Of a DNA stretch of 64,000 nucleotides, positions 55,676-63,348 are shown piece after piece. Position 1 is the first letter of the stretch; every line of letters begins with the position of its first letter. The translations under genes were made by a program, and so were the position numbers. The notes beneath the pieces were generated by a model. It saw only the letters and a list, made by a program, of their open reading frames with translations. It was not told where the DNA came from and made no database searches. The DNA is from CAWCBH01 sp963793785 (lineage in GTDB: Bacteria; Actinomycetota; Thermoleophilia; Solirubrobacterales; 70-9), in the NCBI GenBank assembly GCA_963793785.1, contig CAWCBH010000003.1:992001-1056000 (forward strand), in the 5' to 3' direction.

Positions 55676-56526
55676 CCGAGCGCGTCCTGGCCCCGTTCGG
55701 GCGCCGCGTCTGCGAGGTCGTCGACAACCACGCATCAGGCGGCTACCGGGTCTTCTCGCTGCGCGACGGCACTGGTCCGGCGCCGGCGGCGGGGCAGTTC
55801 TACATGCTGGCCACCGAGCGCGGTTGGCAGCAGCGCTCCGAGCGACCGTTCCTGCCGCGTGCGTTCTCGGTCGCCGACGCCGAGGTCACCGAAGAGGGCC
55901 TGCGACTGGACTTTCTGGTCGAGGGCGTCGGTCCGGGGACCGAGCGGCTATGCGGTCTGAAGGCAGGGGAGGGGGTCTGGCTGCACGGACCGCTGGGGCG
56001 ACCGTTCGGCGATCCGCGGGACCTCGTCTCCGGGGCGGCGGGAGCGATCCTGGTCGGGGGCGGGATCGGGGTGGCTCCGCTGGCGATCCTGCGGCGACAG
56101 CTCACCGATCGCGGGGTGCCGACGCGGATCCTGCTCGGCTTTCGCGACCGCGAGCACAGCGGCGGGGTGGAGGACCTGTTCGCGTGCTGCGAGGTGCGGC
56201 TTGCCAGCGAGGACGGCCACGTCGGCCATCAGGGCTACGTCACCGACCTGCTCGCGGTCCTGCTCGAGGGGGGCGATGCCGGCAGCGGGGTCGTCTACTC
56301 GTGTGGGCCGCCGGCGATGCTGGAGGCCGTCAGAGTGCTTTGCGCCGCCCGCGGGGTGGCCTGCGAGCTGGCGATGGAATCGCCGATGGCATGCGGCTAC
56401 GGCGCCTGTTTTGGCTGCGCGGTGCCGCTTTCCACCGGCGGATACATGCGCCTCTGCGTCGACGGACCGGTCGTCGGTGGCGAGGAGATCGAAACCGCCT
56501 TGGTCGCAGGAGCCGGACATCGATGA
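55672..56526 (+). CDS. pyrK: dihydroorotate dehydrogenase electron transfer subunit PyrK
   Basis: 284 aa, GTG start overlapping carB. Ferredoxin-reductase-like: the FAD site follows AGQFYMLATERG and FLPRAFSVAD, NAD-binding is in AILVGGGIGVAPLAIL, and a [2Fe-2S] cluster is carried by CGYGACFGCAVPL plus the later LCVDGPV Cys (C-x4-C-x2-C pattern). It passes electrons between PyrD and NAD, defining a class 1B enzyme. It overlaps pyrD by four bases. Confidence 0.95.
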
Positions 56527-57500
56527 GCCTGGGGGTCGACTTCTGCGGGATCCAGCTCGAGCACCCGGTTATCAACGGCTCCGGGACCTTTGACGCGATC
56601 GCGGCCCGGCGGGCGTTCGGCGAGGCGCTGCTGGAGCGCTTTCCCTTCTCGGCTTTCGTCTCGAAGACGATCACGCTGGAGCCGCGGGCCGGGAACCCGC
56701 CGCCACGCCTCTGGGAGACGCCGGCCGGCTTGGTCAACTCGATCGGGCTCCCCAACAAGGGGCTGGAGGGATTTCTCGCCGATGACCTGCCCCAGCTGGC
56801 CGAGCTTCCGGTGCCCCTGATCGTCTCGGTGATGGCGACGACCAGCGAGGACTTCTCCCGCCTCGTCGCCGAGGTCGGCGCCCGGGAGGAAGTTGCTGCG
56901 GTCGAGCTCAATGTCTCCTGCCCCAACGTCCACTCGGGACTGATCGTCGGGGAGCAGCCGGCCGAGACCGCTGCCCTGCTGGAGGCGCTGCGCCCGGTTT
57001 GCCAGAAGCCGCTGCTGGTCAAGCTGACCCCCAACGTCGCCGACCCCGCAGCCGTCGCCGTCGCCGCGGAGGAGTTCGGCGCCGATGCGATCTCGCTGAT
57101 CAACACCCTGAAGGCGGTCGGGATCGATCCCGTCACCCTGCGGCCCTGGCTGGGTGGCGGTGGCGGCGGTCTCTCCGGGCCTGCGGTGCGGGCAGTCGCC
57201 CTCGCCCAGGTGCAGGCGGTGGCCGGCGCGGTGACGGTTCCGGTGGTCGGGATGGGGGGGATCGCCGATGGCGACGATGCGCTCGCCTTCCTCGCCTCCG
57301 GCGCCTCGCTCGTCGCGGTCGGGACCGAGAGCTTCCGCGACCCCGCGGCGGGCGAGCGGGTCCGCGCCGGACTCGAGAAGGCACTCGCAAAATGCGGCTT
57401 CACGTCGCCGGGAGAGGTATCGGGTAGAGCCCTCAAGGCAAGCGTGGGAGCCGAAAAAGGGCTGCAAACAAGGCCTCCATCGGGCTCCGAATCCGGCTAA
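56523..57500 (+). CDS. pyrD: dihydroorotate dehydrogenase class 1B catalytic subunit
   Basis: 325 aa. FMN-binding barrel: PVINGSGTFDA, FVSKTITLEPRAGNPPPRL, GLPNKGLEGF, ELNVSCPNVHSG with the catalytic Cys, LLVKLTPNVAD, LINTLKAVGID, and VVGMGGIADGDDAL with the FMN phosphate site. The last 20 residues are a non-conserved tail. Together with PyrK it forms the NAD-linked enzyme. Last gene of the pyr operon; pyrF and pyrE are not in the window. Confidence 0.96.
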   Translation: MSLGVDFCGIQLEHPVINGSGTFDAIAARRAFGEALLERFPFSAFVSKTITLEPRAGNPPPRLWETPAGLVNSIGLPNKGLEGFLADDLPQLAELPVPLIVSVMATTSEDFSRLVAEVGAREEVAAVELNVSCPNVHSGLIVGEQPAETAALLEALRPVCQKPLLVKLTPNVADPAAVAVAAEEFGADAISLINTLKAVGIDPVTLRPWLGGGGGGLSGPAVRAVALAQVQAVAGAVTVPVVGMGGIADGDDALAFLASGASLVAVGTESFRDPAAGERVRAGLEKALAKCGFTSPGEVSGRALKASVGAEKGLQTRPPSGSESG

Positions 57501-57502
57501 CG

Positions 57503-57525
57503 CTGGACCTCGACCGGAGGTCCAG
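57503..57525 (+). terminator. hairpin after the pyr operon
   Basis: A perfect 9-bp stem CTGGACCTC/GAGGTCCAG with a five-base loop, two bases after pyrD. It lacks a T tract, so termination is uncertain; it may instead stabilise the 3' end. Confidence 0.45.
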
Positions 57526-57556
57526 GTGAATTTGACCAGAAATCGTCCCGGACCCC

Positions 57557-57584
57557 TTGCGCGTGCCTGGACCGTGGTTATACT
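57557..57584 (+). promoter_or_regulatory. promoter of mihF
   Basis: A -35 TTGCGC and -10 TATACT separated by 16 bases. Transcription would begin near 57591, only about four bases before the ATG at 57595. The mRNA would be leaderless or nearly so, consistent with the absence of a ribosome binding site. Confidence 0.6.
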
Positions 57585-57594
57585 CGCCGCCCAG

Positions 57595-57927
57595 ATGCCG
57601 GCTTCGGTCAAGACCTCCGCAGCGGCCCCAGAGAGGTCTCTCGACCAGCGGATGGACGCTCTGAAGCGGGCCAACGACATCCGCTCCGCGCGGGCGACGC
57701 TGAAGAAGAATCTCAAGGCCGGCAAGGCCAGTATCCATACGCTGCTGCTGGACCCGCCCGAATACGTGCTGACGGCGAAGGTCTTCGACATGCTGCTGGC
57801 GGTGCCCAAGTACGGCCGCGTGAAGACGAACCGGGTCCTCGGCCAGTGCCGGATCTCCCCCTCGAAGACCATCGGGGGTCTCTCCGAGCGGCAGCGGGCG
57901 GAGCTCGTCAACCAGCTTCGCCGCTAA
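57595..57927 (+). CDS. mihF: actinobacterial integration host factor (mIHF)
   Basis: 110 aa. The sequence LKRANDIRSARATLKKNLKAG, KVFDMLLAVPKYGRVKTNRVLGQCRISPSKTIGGLSERQRAELV is the mIHF signature: a helix-two-turn-helix DNA-binding fold unrelated to HU/IHF. It bends and compacts the nucleoid and is a marker of actinobacteria. Its place just upstream of gmk and rpoZ is conserved. Confidence 0.95.
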   Translation: MPASVKTSAAAPERSLDQRMDALKRANDIRSARATLKKNLKAGKASIHTLLLDPPEYVLTAKVFDMLLAVPKYGRVKTNRVLGQCRISPSKTIGGLSERQRAELVNQLRR

Positions 57928-57976
57928 GGCTGGGGCAGCCCCCGCCGGCCGCGGACGCGGGAGCGAGGCGGTGTCC

Positions 57977-58573
57977 ATGTCTGATTCCTCACCGCCGAGC
58001 GAGAGCAGAGCAGCCGGCGAAAAAGTCTTTGTGATCACCGGGCCCTCCGGGGTCGGCAAGGGGACGCTGATCGCCGAGTTGCTGGCTCGCCTCCCCGAGC
58101 TTGAGCTGTCCATCTCAGCGACCACCCGCGAGCCCCGGGAGGGCGAGGTCGACGGCCGCGACTACCACTTTCTGGCGCCCGAGGAGTTCGATCGGCGAGC
58201 GGATGCGAAGGACTTCCTCGAGTTCGCCACTTACAGCGGCCACCGCTACGGCACGCTGCGCTCGGAGGTCGAGCGCCGGCTGGCGGTGGGGCGCTCAGTG
58301 GTGCTCGAGATCGAGGTTCAGGGTGCGCGCCAGGTCCGGGCGGCGATGCCGGAGTCGATCCAGGTCTTCATCGCGCCGCCGGAGCCGTCCGCGCTCAGGC
58401 GCCGCCTCGAGGCCCGGGGGGCCGACTCCGCCGAGGCGATCGACGCCCGCCTGGCGGTCGCTGCGCAGGAGCTGGCCGCCCAGGACGAGTTTGCCTATCG
58501 GGTCGTCAACGACGATCGCCAGCGCGCCGCGGACGAGCTGGAGCGGATCGTGCGTGGGGAACTAGGCCAATAA
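57977..58573 (+). CDS. gmk: guanylate kinase
   Basis: 198 aa from the ATG at 57977; a GTG two codons upstream (57971) is also possible. P-loop ITGPSGVGKGTL, GMP site SATTREPREGEVDGRDYHF, SGHRYGT, VLEIEVQGARQV, and the lid region RRRLEARGADS are all present. It phosphorylates GMP to GDP. Confidence 0.96.
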   Translation: MSDSSPPSESRAAGEKVFVITGPSGVGKGTLIAELLARLPELELSISATTREPREGEVDGRDYHFLAPEEFDRRADAKDFLEFATYSGHRYGTLRSEVERRLAVGRSVVLEIEVQGARQVRAAMPESIQVFIAPPEPSALRRRLEARGADSAEAIDARLAVAAQELAAQDEFAYRVVNDDRQRAADELERIVRGELGQ

Positions 58574-58574
58574 C

Positions 58575-58624
58575 TTGCGGCGCCTGCGGCGCCTGACCTG
58601 CAACTGCGGCGGCATGGCCGCCGC
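58575..58624. repeat. dispersed double-hairpin element, copy 2
   Basis: Two stem-loops: GGCGCC-TGC-GGCGCC, then an 8-bp GCGGCGGC/GCCGCCGC around ATG. The first 27 bases match 26 of 27 of the element at 25659-25685. It lies one base after the gmk stop, before rpoZ. Confidence 0.6.
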
Positions 58625-58651
58625 CCATCATCCCCTACACTCTTCGGCCCG

Positions 58652-58885
58652 ATGATCAAGCCTCGCGTCGACAAACTGCTCGTGCACACCGACTCCCACT
58701 ACGCGGCCGTCGTCGTGGCCGCCAAGCGTGCCCGCCAGATCAACAGCTACTACCACAACCTGGGCGAGGGCAACTTCGGCGAGTACCCGCCGCCGATGGT
58801 CGAGACCCCGGCCGGCAAGAATTACCTCTCGATCTCCCTCGAGGAGCTCGCTGAGGGCAAGCTGGCCTACCAGTACCGAGTCTGA
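58652..58885 (+). CDS. rpoZ: RNA polymerase omega subunit
   Basis: 77 aa. PRVDKLLVHTDSHYAAVVVAAKRARQINSYYHNLGEG is the omega signature; the end (PAGKNYLSISLEELAEGKLAY) is typical of actinobacterial RpoZ. It helps assemble RNA polymerase. Position between gmk and coaBC is widely conserved. Confidence 0.95.
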   Translation: MIKPRVDKLLVHTDSHYAAVVVAAKRARQINSYYHNLGEGNFGEYPPPMVETPAGKNYLSISLEELAEGKLAYQYRV

Positions 58886-58900
58886 CCCGGAGGCCAGGCG

Positions 58901-60154
58901 ATGGCCAGGATCCTGCTCGGGGTCAGTGGCGGGATCGCCGCCTTCAAGGCCTTGGAGCTGGCGCGGCTCGCGACCCAGGCGGGTCACGGCGTAAGGGTGC
59001 TGATGACCGAAGGGGCCGGCCGCTTCGTCGGGCCTGCCTCCTTCGAAGGCATCGTCGGCGCACCGGTGCTGACATCGGAGTTCGAGCGTGACCCGCTGCG
59101 CGGCGCCTTCCCCGGCGACTCGCTGCCAGAGCACGACCCGATCGGCCATCTCGAGGTCGTCGCCAACGCCGACGCCTACATGATCGCGCCGGCGTCGGCC
59201 AACACGATCGCCAAGCTGGCGGCCGGCCTGGCGGATTCGATGGTCACGACGTCCTTCCTCGCCTGCGTGGCGCCCCGGCTCGTCGCCCCGGCGATGAACG
59301 ACCGGATGCTCTCCGACGCCGCCACGCAGGCAAATCTGTCGCTGCTGCGCGAGCGAGGGGTGATCGTCATCGACCCCGCCGAGGGTGCGCTGGCGTCTCG
59401 AGGCGAGTTCGGCAAGGGCAGGTTGCCGGAGCCGGATGCGCTGCTGGCGCGGCTGGAGGCGGTTCTGCCGGCCGGCGAGCGGCCCTGGGACGGCCTTTCG
59501 GTCCTCGTCACCGCCGGGGGCACCCGGGAGCCGATCGACCCCGTGCGCTTCGTCGGCAACCGCTCCAGCGGTCGGATGGGGGTGGCCCTCGCCGAGGCGG
59601 CGGCCCGGCGCGGGGCCGAGGTAACCCTGATTGCCGCCAACGTCTCACTCCCTGAGCCCGCGGGCGTGCGGCGCATCGACGTCGAGACGGCGGCCGATCT
59701 GTCGGCTGCGACACGGCGCGAGTTCCCGAGCTGCCGAATCCTGCTGATGGCCGCCGCGCCGGCCGACTTCACTCCCGTCGACGTCGCCGGAGCGAAGATC
59801 AAGCGAGAGGGCAGGCGGCTGGACCTCAGCCTGGAGCCGACCGACGACATCCTCGCCGCGGTGGGCCGGAAGCGCCGAACGGGCCAGGTCGTGGTCGGGT
59901 TCGCCGCCGAGACCGGCTCGGGAGGCGTGGAGCGGGCGCGCAAGAAGCTCACCCGCAAGGGCGCCGACATGATCGTCTTGAACGATGTTGCCAATCCCGA
60001 GATCGGCTTCGACTCGATGCGCAACGCGGTGACGCTGATCGAGGCCGACGCCGAGGTCGCGATCCCGATCGACTCCAAGCAGGCGGTTGCGGAGGCGATT
60101 CTCGACCGGGTCGAGGTGCTGCGGAGCGCCGCCTCGCCGGCCCCGAGGCCCTGA
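58901..60154 (+). CDS. coaBC: bifunctional phosphopantothenoylcysteine decarboxylase / phosphopantothenate-cysteine ligase
   Basis: 417 aa. The N-terminal CoaC flavoprotein has LLGVSGGIAAFKALEL, the catalytic His in GHLEVV, IAPASANTIAKLA and APAMNDRML. The C-terminal CoaB ligase has VLVTAGGTREPIDPVRFVGNRSSGRMG, AAPADF, and the Lys-rich ARKKLTRKGADMIVLND. The substrate clamp that often reads LACGxxGxGR here reads LASRGEFGKGR, so the usual Cys is not at that place. Both activities of coenzyme A synthesis are expected. Confidence 0.95.
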   Translation: MARILLGVSGGIAAFKALELARLATQAGHGVRVLMTEGAGRFVGPASFEGIVGAPVLTSEFERDPLRGAFPGDSLPEHDPIGHLEVVANADAYMIAPASANTIAKLAAGLADSMVTTSFLACVAPRLVAPAMNDRMLSDAATQANLSLLRERGVIVIDPAEGALASRGEFGKGRLPEPDALLARLEAVLPAGERPWDGLSVLVTAGGTREPIDPVRFVGNRSSGRMGVALAEAAARRGAEVTLIAANVSLPEPAGVRRIDVETAADLSAATRREFPSCRILLMAAAPADFTPVDVAGAKIKREGRRLDLSLEPTDDILAAVGRKRRTGQVVVGFAAETGSGGVERARKKLTRKGADMIVLNDVANPEIGFDSMRNAVTLIEADAEVAIPIDSKQAVAEAILDRVEVLRSAASPAPRP

Positions 60155-60176
60155 CCTCGCCGCCTACACTGGGCGG

Positions 60177-60563
60177 ATGGCCGACACGCAGTCCAGAGCG
60201 GAGTCCGAATCCACCTACCGGCTCTATCGGCGCGGGGTCGAGCTGCTCGAGGACGGAAGCTTCGAGGCGGCGACCGGGCCGCTTGCCGAGGCAGCCAGGC
60301 GGGCGCCGGAGAAGAGCTCGGTCAGAGAGGCTCTCGGCCGCGCCTATTTCCGCAACCGTCAGTTCGAGGAGGCGGCAACCGAGTTCGCGGCCGTGCTCGA
60401 GACCCATCCGGTCAACGACTACGCGCACTTCTGCCTCGGCCGGGCCCTCAGCCTGACCGGCGACGTCGTCGCTGCCCGCCATCACCTGGCGCTGGCCTCC
60501 AACCTGCGGCCGGACCGCCGCGACTACCGGATCTACCGCGAGCGACTGGCGCGCGGCGCCTGA
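60177..60563 (+). CDS. TPR-repeat protein
   Basis: 128 aa from the ATG at 60177. Three tetratricopeptide-like helices pairs: YRLYRRGVELLEDGSFEAATGPLAEAARRAP, SVREALGRAYFRNRQFEEAATEFAAVLETHP and DYAHFCLGRALSLTGDVVAARHHLALASNLRP. A TACACT box just before the ATG could be a -10 element, giving a near-leaderless mRNA. Likely a protein-interaction scaffold; partner unknown. Confidence 0.8.
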   Translation: MADTQSRAESESTYRLYRRGVELLEDGSFEAATGPLAEAARRAPEKSSVREALGRAYFRNRQFEEAATEFAAVLETHPVNDYAHFCLGRALSLTGDVVAARHHLALASNLRPDRRDYRIYRERLARGA

Positions 60564-60572
60564 GCCCCGCTG

Positions 60573-60989
60573 GTGCGGGCGCTCGTCCAGCGGGTCAGCC
60601 ATGCCTCGGTCTCGGTCGAGGGGAGGCGGGTGTCGGAGATCGGCCCCGGAATCCTCGTGTTCGTCGGCTTTGCCGCCGGCGACACCCACGACCAGGCGGC
60701 AAGGCTGGCCGCCAAGCTGACCCGGCTGCGCATCTTCGACGACGGCGAGGGGCGCATGAACGAGGCGCTCGGGCAGCGGGAGGCGCTGTGCGTGAGCCAG
60801 TTCACCCTCTACGGCGAGGCGCGGAAGGGGAATCGCCCCAGCTACGCCGCCGCGGCCCGCCCGGAGGTCGCCGAGCCGCTTTATCAGGCCTTCTGTGAGG
60901 CGCTGGGCGCGCGGCGCGGAATCTTCGGCGCCCGGATGAGCGTCGAGCTGGCAAACGACGGCCCGGTGACGCTGATGCTGGAAGCCTGA
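60573..60989 (+). CDS. dtd: D-aminoacyl-tRNA deacylase
   Basis: 138 aa, GTG start. MRALVQRVSHASVSVEG, ILVFVGFAAGD, LCVSQFTLYGEARKGNRPSY and the C-terminal NDGPVTLMLE (Gly-cisPro chiral-proofreading motif region) are diagnostic. It removes D-amino acids mischarged to tRNA. Length is normal. Confidence 0.95.
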   Translation: MRALVQRVSHASVSVEGRRVSEIGPGILVFVGFAAGDTHDQAARLAAKLTRLRIFDDGEGRMNEALGQREALCVSQFTLYGEARKGNRPSYAAAARPEVAEPLYQAFCEALGARRGIFGARMSVELANDGPVTLMLEA

Positions 60990-61105
60990 CCATGGCGAGA
61001 TGCCTGCGACGGCGGTCCCGGCGCCGACCGGGACGGAGGCTTGGGAGGCCACGGCGGCGGTCAGCGCTTCGATCGCTGCGAGGTCCGGCAGACCCTTCCC
61101 TGAGC

Positions 61106-61135
61106 TTGGCGGAGCCCTGATCGCGGGGCTATACT
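61106..61135 (+). promoter_or_regulatory. promoter of rimP-nusA-infB
   Basis: A -35 TTGGCG and -10 TATACT separated by 18 bases. The predicted start near 61142 gives an 85-base leader that contains an intrinsic terminator. Confidence 0.6.
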
Positions 61136-61175
61136 CAGACCAAGCTTTTCCACAGTTCCAAGAACAGTGTCGAGA

Positions 61176-61199
61176 AGTGGGCCTGGCCCACTTTTTTTT
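61176..61199 (+). terminator. leader terminator (possible attenuator) before rimP
   Basis: AGTGGG and CCCACT pair around CCTGG, followed by eight T. It lies between the predicted promoter and rimP on the same strand, so transcripts must read through it to express nusA and infB. Confidence 0.7.
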
Positions 61200-61226
61200 C
61201 CGCCCGGAGGACCCTCGAACAGGCGA

Positions 61227-61655
61227 ATGAACGACCTACAGGAGGACATAGAACAGCGGCTGGCGGGGCTCGATCCGAGCCTCGAGCTGATCGCCCTGGA
61301 GCAGACGGCTCCCGATGCGCTGCGCCTCTATGTCGACCACCCCGACGGCGTCGACCTGGGCCTCTGCGAGCGGGTGACTAACGCGCTGCGGGACCTGCTG
61401 ATCGACTACTCGCTGGAGGTCTCCTCCCCGGGCGCCGAGCGACCGCTGACCAAGCCCGAGCACTTCCGGCGCTTCCTCGGCCGCAAGGTGCGGGTGCGGA
61501 CCCGAGAGGCGCTCGAGGGTCGGCGCAACTTCACCGGCACGATCGAGGCCGCGGACGACGGCGGCGTCGAGGTGGGGCTTCCCGAGGGCAAGGTACGGAT
61601 ACCCCTCGAGCGGATCCGCCGATCAAACCTGATTTCGGAGGTAAGCAACCCATGA
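61227..61655 (+). CDS. rimP: ribosome maturation factor RimP
   Basis: 142 aa from the ATG at 61227; a longer frame from 61167 crosses the leader terminator and was rejected. Family features: LRLYVDHPDGVDLGLCERVTNALRDLL, YSLEVSSPGAERPLTKPEHFRRFLG, KVRIPLERIRRSNLI. It assists 30S subunit maturation. Its stop overlaps the nusA start (ATGA). Confidence 0.95.
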   Translation: MNDLQEDIEQRLAGLDPSLELIALEQTAPDALRLYVDHPDGVDLGLCERVTNALRDLLIDYSLEVSSPGAERPLTKPEHFRRFLGRKVRVRTREALEGRRNFTGTIEAADDGGVEVGLPEGKVRIPLERIRRSNLISEVSNP

Positions 61656-63343
61656 GCAAGGAGATCGTCGACGCCGTCAGGGCGCTCGAGCAGGAGAAGG
61701 GAATCGCCGCCGACACGCTGATGGACGCCCTTGAGGACGCGTTGCTCTCCGCGTACCACAAGACGCCGGGGGCGGCGAAATACGCGCGGGTCGACCTCGA
61801 CCACGAGACCGCCGATTTTCGCGTCTTCGAGCTGATCCTGCCGCCGGAACTGGAGGAGAAGCTGCTCGAGCAGGCGATCGACGAGCAGGAGCCGTCGATC
61901 GACCCCGAGACGGGGGAGATGCGCGAGCCCGAGGAGCCGCAGCTCGACCCCGAGATGATTGCCCCCTACGAGGACCAGATCTCGACCCGGGACGTCACCC
62001 CCGACGACTTCGGCCGCATCGCCGCCCAGACCGCCAAGCAGGTGATTCTGCAGCGGATCCGCGAGGCCGAGCGGCAGATGATGTTCGACGAGTACCAGGA
62101 CCGCGTCGGCGAGCTGATCACCGGGATCATCCAGCAGTCCGACAAGCGCTACACGCTGGTGCAGCTACGCGAGCGCGTCGAGGCGCTGCTGCCGAAGTCC
62201 GAGCAGGTCTACAACGAGCGCTACGACCACGGGATGCGGATCAAGGCGGTGATCACCGACGTCTCGGACTCGCTGAAGGGCCCGAGCATCGTCGTCTCGC
62301 GCCGCAACTCGGAGCTGATCAAGAAGCTCTTCGAGCTGGAGGTGCCGGAGATCGCCGACAAGCTGGTCGAGATCGTCGGGGTGGCTCGCGAGCCCGGCTA
62401 CCGCTCGAAGATCGCCGTCGTCTCGCATGCCGACGGCGTCGATCCGGTTGGCGCCTGCGTCGGGCCGCGCGGCTCCCGTGTGCGGATGGTCGTCTCCGAG
62501 CTGCGGGGCGAGAAGATCGACATCATCCCCCACAACGACGAGCCCGCCCGCTTCGTCGCCAAGGCCCTTTCGCCGGCGCGGGTTCGCGAGGTGCTGGTCG
62601 ACGACGAGGACAAGCAGGCTACGGTGATCGTGCCCGATGACCAGCTCTCGCTGGCGATCGGCCGCGACGGCCAGAACGCCCGCCTCGCAGCCAGGCTCAC
62701 CGGCTGGCGGGTCGACATCAAGTCCGAGACCGAGTTCTCTCAAGAAGACGAGATGGAGTACGAGGGCGAGGAGACGTTCGATGGCCGCTGCATGGCGGTG
62801 CTCTCGAACGGGCGCCGCTGCCCCAACGCGGCGATCTCCGGCTCCACGTATTGCGGCCTGCCCCAGCACCAGGCGCTGTCGCGGTTCGAAACCAGCCAGG
62901 TGGCAATCCTGGCGGCGCTCAGCGACGAGGAGGTCTCGCTGCTTGCAGATCCCGAAGCGCCTGAGGCGGAGACGGCCACCATCGTCGAGAAGGCCGCGGC
63001 CGGCTTCGAGGCCGACGAGCCTGCCGAAGAAGGTCCCGAAGAGCCTGCCGAAGACGCTCCCGAGGCGCCTGCCGACGAAGCGGCCGAAGAGCCTGCCGAC
63101 TCTACGCCCGTTGCCGAAGAGGACGCCATGGAGGCTGAAGAGCCCGCGCCGGCTGAAGAGACCGGAGAACCCGAGCCCGAGCCCGAGGAGCCGCAGGAGC
63201 CCGGGGCGGCTGAGGGCCCACAAGACCACGCCGACGCCGACGCCGACGGGACGGCGCCGGAGGCCGCCGACGGGGCCCAGCCCGATGACGAGTCCGCGCA
63301 GGGAGAGCGGGTGCCCGAGACCGCGGTCGAGGAGGCCGAGTAG
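61652..63343 (+). CDS. nusA: transcription factor NusA with unusual C-terminal extension
   Basis: 563 aa. Residues 1-365 are canonical: the RNAP-binding N-terminal domain, S1 (KRYTLVQLRERVEALLPKSEQ, DHGMRIKAVITDV), and two KH domains (DPVGACVGPRGSRVRMVVSELRGEKIDII; DQLSLAIGRDGQNARLAARLTGWRVDIKS). The rest is unusual. First comes a Cys3His zinc-knuckle-like segment (RCMAVLSNGRRC ... YCGLPQH, about residues 380-409). Then follow about 130 residues of Glu/Ala/Pro repeats (EEPAEDAPEAPADEAAEEPAD). NusA controls pausing, termination and antitermination. No ylxR lies between nusA and infB. Confidence 0.96.
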   Translation: MSKEIVDAVRALEQEKGIAADTLMDALEDALLSAYHKTPGAAKYARVDLDHETADFRVFELILPPELEEKLLEQAIDEQEPSIDPETGEMREPEEPQLDPEMIAPYEDQISTRDVTPDDFGRIAAQTAKQVILQRIREAERQMMFDEYQDRVGELITGIIQQSDKRYTLVQLRERVEALLPKSEQVYNERYDHGMRIKAVITDVSDSLKGPSIVVSRRNSELIKKLFELEVPEIADKLVEIVGVAREPGYRSKIAVVSHADGVDPVGACVGPRGSRVRMVVSELRGEKIDIIPHNDEPARFVAKALSPARVREVLVDDEDKQATVIVPDDQLSLAIGRDGQNARLAARLTGWRVDIKSETEFSQEDEMEYEGEETFDGRCMAVLSNGRRCPNAAISGSTYCGLPQHQALSRFETSQVAILAALSDEEVSLLADPEAPEAETATIVEKAAAGFEADEPAEEGPEEPAEDAPEAPADEAAEEPADSTPVAEEDAMEAEEPAPAEETGEPEPEPEEPQEPGAAEGPQDHADADADGTAPEAADGAQPDDESAQGERVPETAVEEAE

Positions 63344-63348
63344 CGACA

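Noticed and set aside
61000..61230. 76-aa plus frame before rimP
   Set aside because: It runs through the promoter and the leader terminator and shows no family; not counted as a gene.
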